Notes: a model not told the origin generated them from the sequence alone. A stretch of DNA of 64,000 bases from Eunapius fragilis (GCA_963681505.1 OY811975.1:6129490-6193489), one strand, 5' to 3'; counted from the stretch's first letter, positions 1 to 11,640 are shown. Made by a program: numbers and translations.

Positions 1-829
1 CAGTTCAGCAGTTGAGGTTGTTGAATTGCACTTAGTTAAAACATAAACTGCATGAAGTTGCGGTCACTTTCATCGTCATCTCCACGCAGAACAAAGCAGT
101 GTCTGGCTTATAACTGTTTTCAGCTATCGTAATTAGGCATTGACGACTGAGTTGCTACTCTTCTGTATGGGCTGTGGACAGCAGGTTACCAATATCCTTT
201 GTTATCTCTGGCAGTTGTATCATGACTTTAACAGCTCGCTTGTGGACATTAGATTTTTCGTGAGCTCCAAATGCAACAGTTGCATCTGTCCAATTTCTAT
301 ATCCATTGTCGTAGCAAAAGCTGATCCTTTCAACGTTTCCACTTTGTAAGCTCAACTTTCCTGCACTCATTTAGGTAAAGCAGTACACTCGGTTAATGCA
401 GCCAAGGCCACTCTTAGGATAATAAAGACTCTCTTCACCACCGTCTTGGTGCCGAACTCACGCATTTGAAAATGGTCATTTGGCTCATTTCCAATAGCTG
501 GGCAACCTTGTGGGGTAGAAGAATGCAAACAAGAAGCTCCGAAATTCATTATAATATATCCAAAATGCATGCAATGATGGTGCGTCTGGCAGTTTATATA
601 CAAATACAATACAACTAATCACAACGATTCATATGACACACAAATCAGGAAAGGTCCAACACGCACAATTATTGAGACAGCTTCATATCCAAATGCATTA
701 GCCACTAAAGCCATGATATATGATGTATTCCTATTGTAGTGGCCGTGAGAAGTAGTTATAGTTGTTACAGTAAGTTATGATTGTCATGAGCGGTTATTGG
801 TTATGAGATTGGTAACATAACGATTAATA
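1..829. other. No recognisable feature
   Basis: I see no gene here. Short open frames on both strands lack any family signature, and I find no tandem array or terminal repeat. It ends at the target-site duplication of the foldback element that follows. Confidence 0.5.
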
Positions 830-837
830 ATTTTCCG

Positions 838-1399
838 GGCATAAGTACAGTTTAGGTTCCGTAATAGAATTTCATTACAGTACTAAGATTTTGTGGCCAA
901 ACAATTAGTTTAGACATTCTGAACCCTACGACGGCAAACAAATGCTATTTTACCGTGAGGTTTATCTCTAACACAAACAGTAATGAACACTTACAGTAAT
1001 GAGCGTTTCATTTTTCGCCGGTACTGGTCCCCACCCCTCTTGTAAATTCTCGTTCCAGCTGGGCCTAGTTTAGGTTCAGTGTAAGGGGGATAAGTACATT
1101 GGCTTCCCCCCACTTTCTAACCCTAACCCTGAAGCCAATGTACTTATCCCCCTTACACTGAACCTAAACTAGGCCCAGCTAGAACGAGAATTTACAAGAG
1201 GGGTGTGGACCAGTACCGGCGAAAAATGAAACGCTCATTACTGTAAGTGTTCATTACTGTTTGTGTTAGAGATAAACCTCACGGTAAAATAGCATTTGTT
1301 CGCCGTCGTAGGGTTCAGAATGTCTAAACTAACTGTTTGGCCACGAAATCTTAGTACTGTAATGGATTTCTGTTACGGAACCTAAACTGTACTTATGCC
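838..1399. mobile_element. Palindromic foldback MITE, copy 1, with 8-bp target duplication
   Basis: The element is almost entirely palindromic. The left arm runs inward from GGCATAAGTACAGTTTAGG at 838 and the right arm ends with its reverse complement at 1399. The arms meet near 1105-1130 around a short unpaired centre. It is flanked on both sides by ATTTTCCG (830-837 and 1400-1407), an exact 8-bp direct repeat. No open frame crosses it. An 8-bp target duplication is the hAT hallmark, but the ends do not start with the usual hAT CAG/TAG motif, so the superfamily is unclear. A second, shorter copy lies at about 8266-8637. Confidence 0.88.
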
Positions 1400-1407
1400 A
1401 TTTTCCG

Positions 1408-2600
1408 TTCGGGGAAACTGGTCCAGCCATGGCCTGACCGGCCGGACTGGCTGCTACGGCCCCGAACAACAAATTGCGGTGCTATCTGCACTTACAAGAC
1501 TTCAAGCACACCGTATAAGGAAGTGTACATTAAAGCAGCGCATTTTCAAGGCGAGGGTAATTTCAAGGATACTACACCCTGTACCGAATATCAAGGACTA
1601 TTAGGGCCTTGATAATGGATGCCAGGATTTTCGAGGTTTATCAAGGTTTGTACGAACCCTGTTAGTACATTCATATAAAACGTGCTCACAATGTATAAGT
1701 ATATGTGTCCGCTTACCTGTGAATGATCATGATTACATGAATAAAAATAAGTCCCCCCCCCCACAAGTTTTTATAAATTAATACGGCCATGCAGCAGCCT
1801 AGTCAGACCCTGTCACGTGTGAAAGTTTGCATCATTCATAAAATGAAGTGTGCTTGGGCATGAGACTTGGCATGTCTGGGAGTGTGTCATTTTTATGCAA
1901 TCTTTTTGTACACTAGTTGCAATGGAACACATACTGTAGTACCAGGGTTTTCGCCAGCACCACGCAATTCATTATGGTTTTACACGTTGATACAAATGTA
2001 TTGATAGTGGATGTACATGTACATGTGATGTTTTATCATATGCCTTAAAGGTGTGGGGTACGAAGGCATAGGTGTCTTTCTTGAATTAATCTAGGAAAGG
2101 GGCTAAGCCTTAAAATCAAAGTGCAACTAAACCCAATAACTGATACAGCTGTTTATATGACCAATCTGAACATGTACTCTTTCCAATATCTTGCCCAAAG
2201 GCTATATGTTGCCATTTAGAGAGGCAATTCAACTTCAGTAATGGGGACAATGAATGGGGATGATGAAGAGTTTTATGTATGATTTAGTTTTATTAATATT
2301 TATTAAGAGTAAAAAATAGGTTTGTATGTTGAAAAATATATATATAAATAAGTTATATCTGAACATTAATATCTATTCGCAATAGTTTTTATCCATGCCA
2401 AGAAATGCCCCCACCAGGGAGCTCTTTCAAAGTTGAAAATCCACTTTAGGTGAATTTCTGCAAAGAAGTTTTGCAGAACAGGGTCTTTGAGCCTGCAGAT
2501 TGAATAGTTTTCCCATTATCTCAAATCATTTAGCAGGGGAAACCACATCTTTCTGAGAACCTTCTAAAAATGCCTCGGTTCTTAGGTTTGGGACAATATC
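1408..2600. other. Gene-free stretch
   Basis: AT-rich DNA with no convincing coding region. There is a short poly-C run near 1753 and one short TACATG-type repeat near 2010. Nothing else was recognised. Confidence 0.4.
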
Positions 2601-4200
2601 CATATGCACCGCTCTAGTCACATGACATGTGTCTCTAGAGACATATCCACACTTTGGCGTCTGGGTCATTGACAATGTAAAGAGGTCCTGTAAAGTCCAC
2701 TCCTGTGTATGTATATGGTTGAGCTTCTTGGTCCCTGAATCCAGGCAATGTCCTTAAGGAGGTGGTGCGAGGCTGAAACGGTCGTCTATCAAATCTTCTG
2801 CGAATTACACAATGAAACAGCAACTTTTTCACCACTTGCCTTCCACGAACAATTCAAAACCGTGATCTTAATTCAGTCAATGTATCCTTCATCCCCCCCC
2901 CCCCCCCCCCATGCAGTACTTTCTCACGACATTTTAATAGAAGTTCTGGATCCAGAGATAGACTGATCCCAGCTTATCTTGGCTTCACATAAGTCTTGTG
3001 CTAGCATCTTGAATTGAATTGTGACGCGTAATGATCGTGGAATCTGGATACGAGACTATGTTTCTCTTAGAAGGTTCTAATATTCTTGCTGACTGCAATG
3101 TGATTGATGTTATGAACTAGTCTGTCTTCTGCTATATTCCAATGCAAACTTAGAACCTTATGTTTTTCCTAAAGGTACTGCTCATCTCTAAGGGTATTTT
3201 TTACATATGACTCATCTTCCTCAGTAATGTGTTGGTTTAAAGTGGTCAATCGTGATTGAAGCTGTTCCTGATGGTTGATTCTACCTTGCACCACTGATGA
3301 ACTGGAAACACATTTTCGTCGAACACACCGTCAGACAACTTATTCTTTGCCTTCACAAATAATTCATACACACTCTCTTCATCATCTGCACCAAAGGTAA
3401 CATCATCAACATATACAGACCGTGTAATGGTGCATCCATGGACTACTGCTCATCACCAAGGGTATTTTTTTGCATATGACTCATCTTCCTCAGAAATGTG
3501 TTGGTCCAAAGTGGTCAATCGTGATTGAAGCTGTTCCTGATGGTTCATTCTACCTTGCACCACTGATGAACTGGAAACACATTTTCACCCACCGTCAGAC
3601 AACTTGTTCTTTGCCTTCACAAATAATTCATACACACTTCTTCATTATCAGTTAACATCTAGACCGTGTAAACTTCTGGACGAATGGTGCACCCATGGAA
3701 TCATATTGTTTCATGTGATGGTGCATTGTAGCGTTGAGGAGAACTGGACTTGATGATTCTCCAAACACAAACCCAGTGAAACGCATTACCACATGTTGAA
3801 TTCCTTTTCAATATCAAGCCATAGAAATCGTCAACACATCTCTATCAACTTCATCAATGGACACCATAAGAAATGCCTTTTCTATGTCTCCTGCTAGGGC
3901 AATCTTGTGAAGACGAAATCAAAGAATGATGTCAACAATGTTTTGGCCATAGGTAGGAGACAGTCATCCCATTTGATCTTGCTGAAGTATAATACACTAC
4001 CCTCAGCTTTGTGGTTGCCTTGTCCAATCTAATGAATGAATGATAAGGGATGTAATGAACTTTGCCTACCTTGCCGATGTCAGGTTCAGCCACAATTCCT
4101 GGACCCCGGGCCTTCACCACGGACCGAACATGATAGCTCTCGTCGAAACCATCTATGCCGGTCAGTACTATGCGTCTGGAAGGTATACTTCAACTACTTT
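2600..4200 (-). pseudogene. Degenerate BEL/Pao LTR retrotransposon pol (reverse transcriptase and integrase)
   Basis: Read on the minus strand, 4120-3932 resembles the start of a BEL/Pao reverse transcriptase, with an HYIPYHSFIR...TTKLRVVYYTSA pattern. At about 3945-3820 it continues as FRLHKIALAGDIEKAFLMVS, characteristic of this superfamily's RT palm. The catalytic YVDD box appears at about 3430-3340 as SVYVDDVTFGADDEESVYE. At 2835-2637 an integrase segment reads YTYTGVDFTGPLYI, again typical of BEL/Pao. Stops and frameshifts separate the pieces, gag and protease are not visible, and no LTRs were found, so this is a dead fragment. Its RT part carries an internal duplication. No neighbour depends on it. 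Confidence 0.8.
3177..3702. repeat. Tandem duplication inside the BEL/Pao RT relic
   Basis: Two copies of about 260 bp, 3177-3443 and 3444-3702, share long near-identical stretches, for example the segment around TGATTGAAGCTGTTCCTGAT. Copy two carries small deletions. The catalytic YVDD region is intact only in the first copy. Confidence 0.8.
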
Positions 4201-4239
4201 ACCCTTTGACGGGGATAAAAGAATCAACACATAAACAGT

Positions 4240-5310
4240 CCTATCATGTACGAATATCGTATATCGGATTGGTGAATTCTATCTCCCTATTATGTGGCAT
4301 TTAATCCAGCGGAAAAGAAGATACGTTACTCAGCAAATCCATTTTTCAATACGTGGTATAAATGCAAATTGGATGTACTGTTGCCCCCCCCCCCTCCCAA
4401 AAAAAAACTTTTATGAAAATAGGTACAAGCATTCGCGATTATTGTTAACACCTGTTCCATGAAAAAAGGGTACTTTTGTAGCCCATTTATTGGATTTGCA
4501 AAAACTACAATGTTTCGAAGATGAAACTTGAATCATTTTGTTCATTTCTAAGTGGATGATGGCATTCCAACAATCGTTCTTAGCATACATTATAATGCGA
4601 AGCATTGATGATTTATGATGCAATAAAACTGTCTGCTATTGTGCTTTGAATCTAGTTGAAGGAAGACTTTATAAAGTGCATACCTGACATTCTGACTTGT
4701 AACCCATCTCTATCTATTAGTGGCGTCTAAAGAAACGTTTATTAAAAGCGCTTTTTGAGTAAATCTCACAGTAAGAGTGGGGGTGTGTTTTCACTTCATC
4801 AAATCTTTTGGCCGGCTCTTAGGCTGACTTCTTTCGGATGTGTTTCACTCTGAACTCCATCCTTAGATTCTCGTGTTCAGAAAGGTACTTGCGTTGGATA
4901 TACCATTCCAATTTGGCCAACAACAGGGACTTCTGATATACCAACAAAATGCCCACCTTTGTATATTGAGCAAGAAGTCTGGCTTGCGCATCCTATGCGG
5001 ACATCTTATGATGGCTTTTAATTGTGCTTTCCTCTACAGACTAGCTGTCTTAAACCTTCCTTTTAGCATTGTGCAAAATTCTTCTGCTCAGATGAGGATA
5101 TTGATTCAATTTGCAATGTGCCCAAACTCACCCTCAAAAGAAGCATACTGCAACACTTCCTCTGTTCTTACAGATGAAATAATGGCTGCTCCACTGTGAA
5201 GTTTAGAGTTGCTAGGATTGTATTTGCATACAGGCATTAACTTGTCTTCTAGAGCCTCTACATTTGTGTTTCTCAATAAACACTCATAACATGATGATGG
5301 CAGAACTCAC
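4240..5310. other. No recognisable gene
   Basis: A poly-C/poly-A patch lies at about 4384-4407. An open frame on the plus strand at 4873-5199 (108 codons) has no recognised motif and may be chance or decayed transposon sequence. Confidence 0.35.
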
Positions 5311-5311
5311 A

Positions 5312-5860
5312 TTATTTTGTTCTAACTAATAACTCTTGATGTATTTCAAGACCTCTATGAAATAGCAACGAACTTATAATGCCAGAGGAATGGTTGGACA
5401 CATCTACCCACATCAATTGCTTGCAAATATAGGAGCAGGATAGTCCATTGATGTGTGCAAGGAAAAAACAGGCAGGGATGGATGTTTTTGGGCCCAAATT
5501 TGTTTGCTGACAAAATATGCTTTTACTGTTCATACAATTATTCAGATGGGTCTTCAATGCTATAGGAGAGGTGTCTACCTCATTGTATTGACTAATACCA
5601 GCATGTGTAATTCTGAAAACTTCTTTCAGTGCATATGGCTGTTGCTGACAAATCCTATAGGATGGTAGTAACAATTCAATTAAGTCTTGGCATCCTTATA
5701 CAAACTTGCAAAATACTTTTTTATCAATGTCTTTCCTGCATATTGCTCTGTTCTTGTCTTCAAAAGGATGGAAGTCAGCACAAGTCTCCTCAAAACCACT
5801 GAGTTTTTCAAAATGTTCAATTTGGAAGCAATCTGATGTGTTGGCTTAACTGAAACTATC
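5312..5860 (-). other. Unidentified open frame, possibly decayed coding sequence
   Basis: A 120-codon minus-strand frame runs from 5674 to 5312, and upstream sequence to about 5860 can be read with stops as more protein-like sequence (SGFEETCADFHPFEDKN). The composition looks protein-like, with several cysteines, but I recognise no domain. No start context, splice pattern or partner gene supports a functional gene. It could be a transposon relic or chance. Confidence 0.25.
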
Positions 5861-5899
5861 CTTCGGGTAGGTCAATAAATTTATATAACTTAAACTTTT

Positions 5900-7316
5900 A
5901 TACAAGTACAGTCCTGGCGTTCTAGTCCCCAGGCCTTTTACGGATAAAATGGGGGGTACCAAGTTTGCGCAGGAGCGAGCGAAAAAGAACGTATACCTGG
6001 ATTGTGGTAAAAGGGAACACTTTTCATAAAGTTCATCGTTTTATAGGTTGTTTTATTTCACATTCAGATGATTTTCAGGGTGCAATTGACCACATTATTG
6101 ACAATGACCTGTTTTTATCGCTAGGGCAAAAATTGCGCACGAATTAAATTAGGCTTAGCTTTTTTTTTGGTCGTAGAAAACGCACAGACGGTAAACTAAC
6201 TATCCGTTGGCACATATTTTTCATCTGGCTATCTGGTAGCCAAGTTTTCAGAATTTTTACGACAAAGCTAGGGTCGCTATATCACACCTAGTCAAAAGTA
6301 CCCTTCCAGTCTAGACAATATCTATGCTGGTGACTAACAATGTACGCAATGTCAATGGACCGTGATATAAATAACTGTGACCGCTTGACTTCCCCATGCA
6401 GTTCCCGTGAAAGCATTCAAGATATTGATGCCATAATTGCATAAGATGCAAGATATATACACTTTTCAAGGTTAATAAGATTGTTCACATTACATCTAAA
6501 TTTAGGTCGCCCATCATATAATCAGCCAATAGCCCGTATAATAGTCTTATCTTCATCCAGTATGCAATAACTACTTCAGGAACTTGAGACTCCTTGGATT
6601 GTATTACACATATGATGTGTCCATTGTTAAGCACATTCTGGTCATCAATGTACCACAGCTGTTCAAAATACAAACCATTTAAAACAGACACATTTGATAA
6701 AATGCTTGATATTACATTCTTTTTACATTCTGAAATATCTTGCTAAATAACTTACCATAGAAGGTTCAGGGAGAGCAGTAACTTTCAAACCCGTCATTTG
6801 ATCTAATATCACTTCAATAACAGGGCATATGCAGGTACATGATGTAAATGGCTTTGCGGCATGATGTACAATAGGATTTCCCAACAGATTTAGTGTCTAT
6901 GTATTTTGTCTTGCATTAAAACGTCAGAATTGTACATCATTATCAGCTTTACGATTGTGCGCTTGATTTCTTAATACATTATTCTCTCTTTTCAATACTA
7001 ATACCAAATGTGTATGAGATATCTTAAACTTCCTGAATTATAACAGCCAGCAATCTTCTCAGACTTATTCGGATTGACCGCTTCCACATATCAATACTAG
7101 ATTATCATTTAACTTCCTAATGAATGTATCTTTTGAATTTATCTGTTAATTTGGAACGAATTATAGCTTTAATTGCTTTCTTCCTACTTATTGCTTGATT
7201 TAGTCGTTTATTATTAGTGCTATTCTTTTTCGCCTTAAGAGAAACCTTAGAAGCAAACATTCTTCTAAGAGCTATTCTTCTGTTAGCACATTTATGACAA
7301 TCGGAAATTTAAATGT
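5900..7316. other. Gene-free stretch
   Basis: No coding region, RNA gene or repeat array was recognised. Short open frames on both strands show no family motifs. Confidence 0.4.
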
Positions 7317-7812
7317 TACAGTGGATAACGTGCTAGTTGTCCCTTGTGTTTTTATTCATCACTTTTATGTTTGCTCCTGTGTATTGCAACAATGCAATGT
7401 CAAAATGAAAATCTGATTGCACAGAAATGTTAGGCAATGATTGGTTAATACCATGTAAAATGTACAATAGTAAACTAACTTTAATAGTTAACATACATTT
7501 AGAGGTCACTCTCAAAAAAAATGTTTTCAATGATTTCTCCCTAGGGGCCCACTTGGTGGATTGAAACGAAATTCGCTGCATAACTAGGGTTTGATAGTAG
7601 AAATTGATTGGCCGAGTTGGTTTTTAAAAAAGGTAAGGCATTATAATGCTTGAGGTGCCATCAAAGTCCCTCCAAGATTAAAAAAAAAATTTCTAATAAG
7701 TGATTAATACAGAACAAAAGTTTGTACCAAAATTGGAATATGGTCTACCGATCGTAAAAATGCTATTCTGGGACTTTTTGAGTAACTTTACTGTACAAAT
7801 AACGTTCTCAAG

Positions 7813-7864
7813 TGCATCACGATTTTAATGTAATTCAAATGAATTACATTAAAATCGTGATGCA
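7813..7864. repeat. Perfect 25-bp hairpin inside the left arm
   Basis: Arms of 25 bp (7813-7837 and 7840-7864) are exact reverse complements around a 2-nt spacer. The matching place in the right arm (about 8712-8757) has only one diverged half, so the hairpin is specific to the left arm. Confidence 0.85.
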
Positions 7865-8076
7865 ATGAAAATATTCATTCGTTTTGCTAATGGCGGAGGG
7901 TGTTGATGAGCTTTCCAGCTCTTTAGTAGCATCTGTGGCAATATCAGGTGTGCTTCTTCTACGTTTCGCTTCAAACTCGGCAGATGTACCGCTAACGGGT
8001 TTCATTTTTGCAAATACCGTCATCTTGGCTTTGTTTCCTGCAGCTCCTTCAACGAAGATGCCGCCTTTCGGTTATA

Positions 8077-8233
8077 CTGCAGATTAGATACCCCCCTCAC
8101 ACTTTACAGCTCACGGGACAAATTTTAACTCACACATGCATTGAACTAATCAACGCCTGCAGATTAGATACTCCCACGCGCTTTTCTGCTCACGGGCAAA
8201 GTATTTCATAACGTGCCTTGAACTAATCAACGC
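8077..8233. repeat. Two diverged 80-bp direct repeats in the foldback centre
   Basis: Copies begin with CTGCAGATTAGATAC at 8077 and 8157 and both end with TTGAACTAATCAACGC. The middle portions differ by substitutions. Confidence 0.75.
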
Positions 8234-8265
8234 TGCATTATATATTCCTACAGTTGCTACAGTTA

Positions 8266-8637
8266 CGAATGCTATTCTATCTCTAACACAAACAGTAATT
8301 AACACTTACAGTAATTAGCGTTTCATTTATCGCCGGTACTGATCCAAGACCCTCTTGCAAATTCTCGTTCTAGCTGGGCCTAGTTTAGGTTCAGTGTAAG
8401 GGGGATAAACATTGGCTTCACTTAACCCCCCTATCCTGGCATGGCACACCCAACTTATGCCCATTATTTCCTAACTCTAACGCCAATGTACTTATCCCCC
8501 TTACACTGAACCTAAACTACTAGGCCCAGCTAGAACGAGAATTTGCAAGAGGGTCGTGGATCAGTACCGGCAAAAATTGAAACGCTCATTACTGTAAGAG
8601 CTTATTACTGTCTGTATTAGAGATAAAGTAGCATCGG
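8266..8637. mobile_element. Nested foldback MITE, copy 2 (shortened)
   Basis: This has the same palindromic core as the element at 838-1399: the arm containing GTTTCATTTATCGCCGGTAC, then TAGTTTAGGTTCAGTGTAAG, and the reverse complements at 8490-8630. Compared with copy 1, both outer arm parts are missing and the centre has a different 50-bp loop. It sits in the spacer of the larger foldback, so it was inserted later or captured. Confidence 0.85.
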
Positions 8638-9282
8638 TTTGGTTTTGAATAAAACCGTTTCCATCTACATCAACAACGCTCTCCGCCATTAGCAAAGCGA
8701 ATGAATATTGTCATTGCGTCACAATTTTAATGTAGTTCATTTGAATTTTACTAAAATGGCTACGTGTTTTGCTCTTTCGCACTTGAGACCGTTATTTGTA
8801 CTGCAAAGTTACTCAAAAAGTCCCAGAATAGCATTTTTAAGATCGGTAGACCATATTCCAATTTTGGTACGAACTTTTGTTCTGTATTAATCACGTATTA
8901 GGAAAATTTGTATGTAACCTTGGAGGGACTTTAGTGGCACCTCAAACATTATAATGCTTTATCTTTTTCCCGGGTTTAAAAACCAACTCGGCCAATCGAT
9001 TTCTACTATCAATCCCCAGTTATGCAGCGAATTTCGTTTCAATCCACCAAGTGGGCAGGGAAAAATAATTGAAAACACTTTTTTGGAGAGCTAAATATTA
9101 ATGTATGTTAACTATTAAAGTTAGTTAACTATTGTACATTTTACATGGCATTGACCAATCATTGCCTAACATTTATGTGCAATCAGATATTCATTTTGAT
9201 ATTGTATTGTTGCAATACACAGGAGCAAACATAAAGGTGATGAATAAAAAAAATAGGGACAACAATCACGTTATCCACTGTA

Positions 9283-9985
9283 GATTCTGGACATGAAGTG
9301 TGTCGACTTTCACCACTAGTATAGTATGGCAATGACAATACATGTAAAGTACTTGATGAGTTCAAAGGCACTCTGAATTTCTGATTGAAATATGATACTA
9401 AGTTATCCCAAGTTCTACTAAGACATTTCCTTCACTGATGATCACTGATGATAACAAACGTGTAATGGCTGGGATAATGCCTTTTAGTTTGCATCATCGT
9501 TTGGTACCAGCTTTGAAACCAATCTCCCTGTTTCCAGCTTGTTAAGATTTGCCAGATCAATATTACTGTATAGCACTAATCCATTCCTTATTTCAAGAAC
9601 AAGCAGTTTGTAATGCTCATCAATATCAGTTTTAATCAATATCAGTTTTAAACAACAATACAAATAGAATGCATTTCTCAATTAATGCATAGCTAGGATA
9701 CACTAACATGAATATACTGTCTTGAAAGATACGCTGTGTGTGCACCATCATATATTGATGATACAGCTGTTTTTAATGACATGAGGGTCCATGCTGTAAA
9801 ATGTTTTCTATGGATAACGCGTGCCTTGACGGATTCGATATGTATTAAATATAAATAGAGCATCACAAACTTCTTTGCCACATTAACAGAAATAGATTGT
9901 CTATGCATTGAAAATACAAAAGATAAGTTTAATTCTCAGGGCAATAACATAGGAAATACCAGTTAAGCAAAATTATGTAAAGCTG
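9283..9985. other. Gene-free stretch between foldback and Gypsy relic
   Basis: Short minus-strand frames (9484-9681, 9693-9908) have no recognised motif. There is a small local direct repeat of ATCAGTTTTAA near 9627-9650. Confidence 0.4.
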
Positions 9986-9989
9986 TAGA

Positions 9990-10900
9990 AATCCAACAGT
10001 AAATGCCTGCGGCGATAAATGAATCCTTGTGCACCATCTAAAGCTCATGAAAATGAAACCCTGTTGTAATTGAACAGTACCTTTGTGTGCATTTGGTCAC
10101 ATACTGCCTACCTAGACTTGTCTTCCAGTGGCAATTGCAAGTATGCATTAGCCAAATCCAATTTCGTGAATTTTTGACCACCCGAAAGTGCTGCAAAGAG
10201 GTCTTCGATGCTGGGAAAGATCTCTTCTGTCTTAGCGTACTTATTCACAGTCACTTTGTAGTCACTACATATCCTCAGAGAACCGTTTGGCTTGACTACT
10301 GGAATAATGGGTACTGCCCATTTAGAAAACTGAACTGGTTCGGTGACCTTGTCTTGAACAAATCTCTCCAGTTCCCTCTCCAATTTCAGTCTCAATGCCA
10401 ATGGTACTGGACGAAGATGGAAAAACTGAGGCTGTGCATCTGGATCTATGTGAATCTTCACTTCCATCCCTGTTACTTTGCCTAGCTCCTCCTTGAAGAC
10501 ATCTGCATGCTTCTTGAGAACGTCTTCCAGTTTCAATCTAGCTGCAATTCGTAGATGGTTGAGTTCACACCAGGTTAATTTTAGATGCCGTAGCCAATCA
10601 CGACCAAGAAGACTTGTTCCACCACCAGTCATAAAGACATTTTTAATCAGCTTGTATGTTTTTGCACCGCAACCGCTGAGCAAGATCGCTCTCTGTTTTC
10701 CAGCGTCGTCAACTCCATTTGAAATGGGTTAGGGTTAGGGTTAGGGTTAGGGTTAGGGTCGAGGCGTTCTGTGTAAGCTACCCAATCTTCCGTCGCGCTG
10801 CCAAACTCTGCAATTCCTCACTGAATAGCCATGTCTTCCTTCAACTTGGAGTAGCTGTCATCGCACTAGTTTCACGTAGTTTCACCCTCGTCGCCAATTA
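9990..10900 (-). pseudogene. Ty3/Gypsy gag-pro-RT relic with internal deletion
   Basis: On the minus strand, reading starts next to a typical ATTGGCGACGAGG leader (about 10885-10898), followed by a gag start (EDWVAYTERL, about 10790-10760). The central open frame 10683-10108 joins gag-like GCGAKTYKLIKN directly to the end of the protease (TSLLGRDWLRHLKL) and then to RT (EPVQFSKWAVPIIPVVKPNG, LRICSDYKVTVNK, FTKLDLANAYLQLPL). The zinc knuckle and protease active site are therefore deleted. RT continues with frameshifts to about 10000 (THKVLFNYNR) and ends before the YxDD box. A telomere-like repeat interrupts gag. It resembles the K02A2.6-type Gypsy lineage and is clearly non-functional. Confidence 0.88.
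10726..10758 (+). repeat. Interstitial telomere-like (TTAGGG) block inside gag
   Basis: GGG followed by five exact TTAGGG units, 33 bp in all, embedded between gag codons of the minus-strand Gypsy relic. The flanking gag sequence resumes immediately on both sides. Confidence 0.95.
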
Positions 10901-11215
10901 TGTTATGTCCCCGATCCCGGATGGAGCAGAACATAAAAAGATCTGATCAACAGAATTGCACATTACATTTATACACAGTTCATTCATGTGTGAGTTAAAA
11001 TTTGTCCCGATATATCACAGTATGTAAGCCTGATGACGACGTAATCATGCAGTCACGTCATTTACGTGACGTAATGGGCCTGCGGCAGAGCAATTGAATT
11101 GCTGTGCTCTCTGTCCCCTAGCTAGCCACTCTGTCTCCCAGCTAACCTCTCTGTCCCCTACCTTATGTATGCTGAATCAAATCTATTCGCTATTCTGCTG
11201 GTTATGTACCCAGAG
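10901..11215 (-). mobile_element. Probable 5' LTR of the Gypsy relic
   Basis: Directly upstream of the minus-strand leader, the sequence begins (plus-strand view) TGTTATGTCCCCGATCC, so the LTR would end ...ACATAACA in element orientation. The other boundary is set near 11215, where GGTTATGTACCCA may be a decayed partner end. No second LTR was found for comparison, so the outer boundary is uncertain. Confidence 0.5.
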
Positions 11216-11222
11216 CTGAATT

Positions 11223-11640
11223 TTGAGGTCCAAAAATGAGAAGAAGGAAGATCAATTATTGTGTCTGGAGGATGCAAGTGAAGAGCAAAATAAATCAACT
11301 CAATGGCTAAAAGCTATCAATCGTGGAGGAATCCTTTGTGTCAATAACATGACATTTGAGCTCTTTCTTACCATGGAAAGAGAACTTCGTTGTCATCTAA
11401 CCAGTAATCCTGATTTTGTTGGAAGTGAAATAGAAAATAGCTTGAAGGAGAGTGAAGATGTGCTTTTTTAATGGTCAATAATTGGTGCTGGCTGGGAAGA
11501 AGAGTACTGCACTTACCTCTTGGGCATGGTTGTTGACATGTGGGTGTGCATCCGCGGTTTCTCACAAGCCACAGCATGGATGGAATGTTTCAAATCAGCA
11601 CATAAGACGAACCTACAGAAGACCAAGACACTGAGAAAAA
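11223..11640 (+). pseudogene. C-terminal segment of a transposase-like protein, family unknown
   Basis: An 82-codon frame at 11223-11471 (WLKAINRGGILCVNNMTFEL) is followed, after a frameshift, by GMVVDMWVCIRGFSQATAWM and a lysine-rich tail ending KTKTLRKKL near 11629. I recognise the RGF-S-A-x-WME...K-LRK tail pattern from the ends of transposon-encoded proteins in invertebrate genomes but cannot name the family. The two frames show it is broken. Its last 100 bases are duplicated downstream. Confidence 0.45.

Larger units (their letters stand above)
7319..9280. mobile_element. Long-armed foldback element with TA target sites
   Basis: The ends are CAGTGGATAACGTG at 7319 and its reverse complement ending at 9280, each bordered by TA (7317-7318 and 9281-9282). 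That fits a Tc1/mariner-type TA duplication. The inverted arms are about 590-610 bp long (about 7319-7910 and 8667-9280) and diverged by scattered substitutions and small indels. The central 760 bp contains two direct repeats and a nested copy of the foldback MITE seen at 838-1399. No transposase is visible, so this is a non-autonomous element. Confidence 0.85.

Noticed and set aside
10726-10758. Chromosome end
   Set aside because: Only 33 bp of repeat, with retroelement sequence continuing on both sides.
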